In this document: positions 5,943-7,493 of the stretch, piece by piece
Layout of the letters: every line of letters starts with the position of its first letter
Numbering within the stretch: position 1 is the first letter of the stretch
Assembly (NCBI GenBank): GCA_937996765.1
Contig: CALKUG010000335.1
Location: 1-7,493, forward strand
Source: an uncultured Ignavibacteria bacterium
GTDB lineage: Bacteria > Bacteroidota > Ignavibacteria > Ignavibacteriales > Ignavibacteriaceae
Length of the DNA stretch: 7,493 nt
Direction of reading: 5' to 3'
Program-made: the position numbers and the translations under genes
Notes under the pieces: model-generated
What the model was told of the DNA's origin: nothing
Seen by the model: only the letters and a program-made list of their open reading frames with translations
Databases searched by the model: none

Positions 5943-6874
5943 TTAAACACAAAAACGAAGCGCTCTTCAATGAAATTGCTGCGCTTTCTACGGAACAAAG
6001 AAATCCTAACTCAGTAAATATTGATATATCTTCAACCGAAGAAATTTTACGCATCATCAACAACGACGATAAAAAAATTGCTTTCGCCGTTGAAGAACAA
6101 ATACCCTACATCACTAAGGCAGTTGACATTATTGTTGAAGCTCTTAAAAATGGTGGACGCTTACTCTATTTTGGAGCCGGTACCAGCGGACGCTTAGGAG
6201 TTGTAGATGCCTCTGAATGTCCACCCACATACGGTACACCTCCGGGAATGATAGAAGGTTATATTGCCGGCGGTAAAGAAGCAATGTTCCGCGCACAAGA
6301 AGGCGCTGAAGATGCAGAAGAAAACGGCGCACGCGATGTTATGCACGCTCACGTTACCGATAAAGATGTAGTATGCGGTATAGCTGCAAGCAGAAGAACG
6401 CCTTATGTTATTGGCGCAGTTAAAAAGGCAAAAGAGTTGGGCGCACAGACCTTGTACATCACTTGCACACCGCTCGAAGGGTTTAACATAGAAGGCGTTG
6501 ATGTTCCTATTTGTGTGAATGTTGGTCCCGAAGTAATTATGGGCTCCACACGTATGAAAAGTGGAACAGCGCAAAAACTTGTTTTGAATATGCTTACTAC
6601 CTCCTCGATGGTACGCCTTGGCAAAGTGTATGAAAACATGATGATTGACTTACAAATGACCAACAAAAAACTTGTTGAGCGTGCAAAACGCATTGTAATG
6701 ACTATAACCGGACTTAGCTACGAAGAGGCAGGAGATGTTCTCCATAAAGCTGAGGGTCATGTAAAAACCGCTCTTGTTATGGTAAAAGCAAACGTTGACG
6801 CTGAAACTGCTCGGCAACGTTTAGATAAGGTTGACGGCTTTGTTCGTAAAGCTATTGAATTGGTTGAAGAGTAG
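5939..6874 (+). CDS. murQ: N-acetylmuramic acid 6-phosphate etherase MurQ
   Basis: MurQ cleaves the lactyl ether of MurNAc-6-phosphate to give GlcNAc-6-phosphate and D-lactate, a cytosolic step in recycling peptidoglycan sugars. The 311-residue protein is a single SIS-domain enzyme of usual length. The N-terminal block TEQRNPNSVNIDISSTEEIL (18-37) is typical. The sugar-phosphate loop and first catalytic region are GAGTSGRLGVVDASECPPTY (79-98), with Glu93. EGAEDAEENGA (121-131) carries Glu124; the 31-residue spacing equals that of the catalytic pair I recall as Glu83/Glu114 in E. coli MurQ. The glucokinase-regulator-type signature is GPEVIMGSTRMKSGTAQKL (196-214). The start overlaps the rsmG stop by 4 bases (ATGA), with GGAG about 8 bases upstream, which indicates translational coupling. 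No MurNAc kinase or transporter gene is in view, so the source of its substrate is unknown here. Confidence 0.96.
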   Translation: MIKHKNEALFNEIAALSTEQRNPNSVNIDISSTEEILRIINNDDKKIAFAVEEQIPYITKAVDIIVEALKNGGRLLYFGAGTSGRLGVVDASECPPTYGTPPGMIEGYIAGGKEAMFRAQEGAEDAEENGARDVMHAHVTDKDVVCGIAASRRTPYVIGAVKKAKELGAQTLYITCTPLEGFNIEGVDVPICVNVGPEVIMGSTRMKSGTAQKLVLNMLTTSSMVRLGKVYENMMIDLQMTNKKLVERAKRIVMTITGLSYEEAGDVLHKAEGHVKTALVMVKANVDAETARQRLDKVDGFVRKAIELVEE

Positions 6875-7493
6875 TACTCTTGTTGTTATTGTTTTATTAA
6901 CCATTACAACAACTTCTGCTCAATCAAACGACTTTAAATATTTTTGGTACACCGGCGGAGAGCTTTTCTCCCCCGGTGCTCATCTTAAATCTCGCGATGC
7001 AATAATACTCGGTTCACTTTCAGCAGCTACACTACCTGCCTATTTTATTGATGACGATATTCGTTCATATTCTCAACAAGCAAAAACTCCTATTATTTCA
7101 AGCATAGCGGCTATAGACGATTATTACATTCCCGCTTTCTCGGCTTCTGCAATATATCTTTACGCTCAAGGGTATGCTACCGAGAATTCCGAAAACAGAA
7201 TTCTTGGGAGAAAATTGCTTGAATCCATTTTCTTTTCGAGCATCATTACACAAAGTATAAAAACCATAACCGGTCGAGCACGCCCTTACACAAACGAAGG
7301 TGCAGATTCTTTTACTCCATTTGGTTTTTCATTTGCACACAACGCTTTCCCTTCGGGTCATACCTCGTTTATCTTTTCGGTAGCAACGGTGCTTGCAGAA
7401 AATAATGCTTCAACCGAAATGCAAGTAGCACTTTATTCATTTGCAACCATAGGGTCGCTTGCAAGAATAATAAACGACAAGCACTGGCTTTCC
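6864..7493 (+). CDS. Exported PAP2-family phosphatase, 3' end outside window
   Basis: PAP2 enzymes are histidine phosphatases acting on lipid phosphates such as phosphatidate or undecaprenyl pyrophosphate, or on small phosphate esters, outside the cytoplasmic membrane. The 210 visible residues carry the three signature parts: K133-x6-R140-P141 (KTITGRARP), PSGH at 163-166, and R201-x5-H207 (ARIINDKHW), cut just before the expected final Asp. The N-terminus reads MKSSTLVVIVLLTITTTSAQ, a signal peptide with likely cleavage after TSA (17-19). The first in-frame ATG is at codon 186, past the first two motifs, so a TTG start is needed. TTG at 6864 gives the best signal peptide; TTG at 6855 (adding NWL) is the main alternative. 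Nothing resembling a strong ribosome site is visible, and the gene overlaps the murQ end by 11 bases, so coupling to murQ translation is likely. The substrate cannot be told from sequence. Confidence 0.87.
   Translation, partial: MKSSTLVVIVLLTITTTSAQSNDFKYFWYTGGELFSPGAHLKSRDAIILGSLSAATLPAYFIDDDIRSYSQQAKTPIISSIAAIDDYYIPAFSASAIYLYAQGYATENSENRILGRKLLESIFFSSIITQSIKTITGRARPYTNEGADSFTPFGFSFAHNAFPSGHTSFIFSVATVLAENNASTEMQVALYSFATIGSLARIINDKHWLS

Overview
This AT-rich window looks like ordinary chromosome from a bacterium of the Bacteroidota/Chlorobi/Ignavibacteria (FCB) neighbourhood. That placement is an inference. It rests on the AT-rich coding sequence, the weak or variable Shine-Dalgarno sites, and the palindromic repeats with CCCGATTTATCGGG cores, which I remember as common in such genomes. 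No marker gene here fixes the taxon.

Layout. Positions 1-1166 are on the minus strand: a MarR-type regulator (702-1166) followed 44 bases downstream by the start of clpB (1-657, cut by the window edge after the first Walker A motif). Positions 1167-1803 are a 637-base divergent intergenic region with no believable gene. It is filled with short palindromic repeats: two 46-base direct copies of a double hairpin, a partial inverted copy, and several single hairpins. From 1804 to the right edge everything is on the plus strand: mnmE, a 219-base gap, then a tight cluster mnmG - rsmG - murQ - PAP2-family phosphatase (3' end missing).

The most informative non-coding feature is the mnmE-mnmG gap. 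It carries two perfect 16-base parS sites (TGTTTCACGTGAAACA) at 3164-3179 and 3337-3352, one next to each gene. Between them lie a rho-independent terminator and another hairpin. This points to an origin-proximal centromere-like locus bound by ParB, although parA and parB are not in the window.

How the genes fit together. MnmE and MnmG form the complex that modifies the wobble uridine of tRNAs, and RsmG methylates 16S rRNA, so these three serve translation. The following genes turn to the cell envelope: MurQ recycles the peptidoglycan sugar MurNAc-6-phosphate, and the exported PAP2 protein is probably a lipid or pyrophosphate phosphatase. The gene junctions are an 11-base gap (mnmG/rsmG), an ATGA overlap (rsmG/murQ) and an 11-base overlap (murQ/PAP2), which suggests one co-transcribed unit. 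I found no new multi-gene system such as defence, CRISPR or a mobile element with a transposase; the unusual content is the parS pair and the repeat mosaic.
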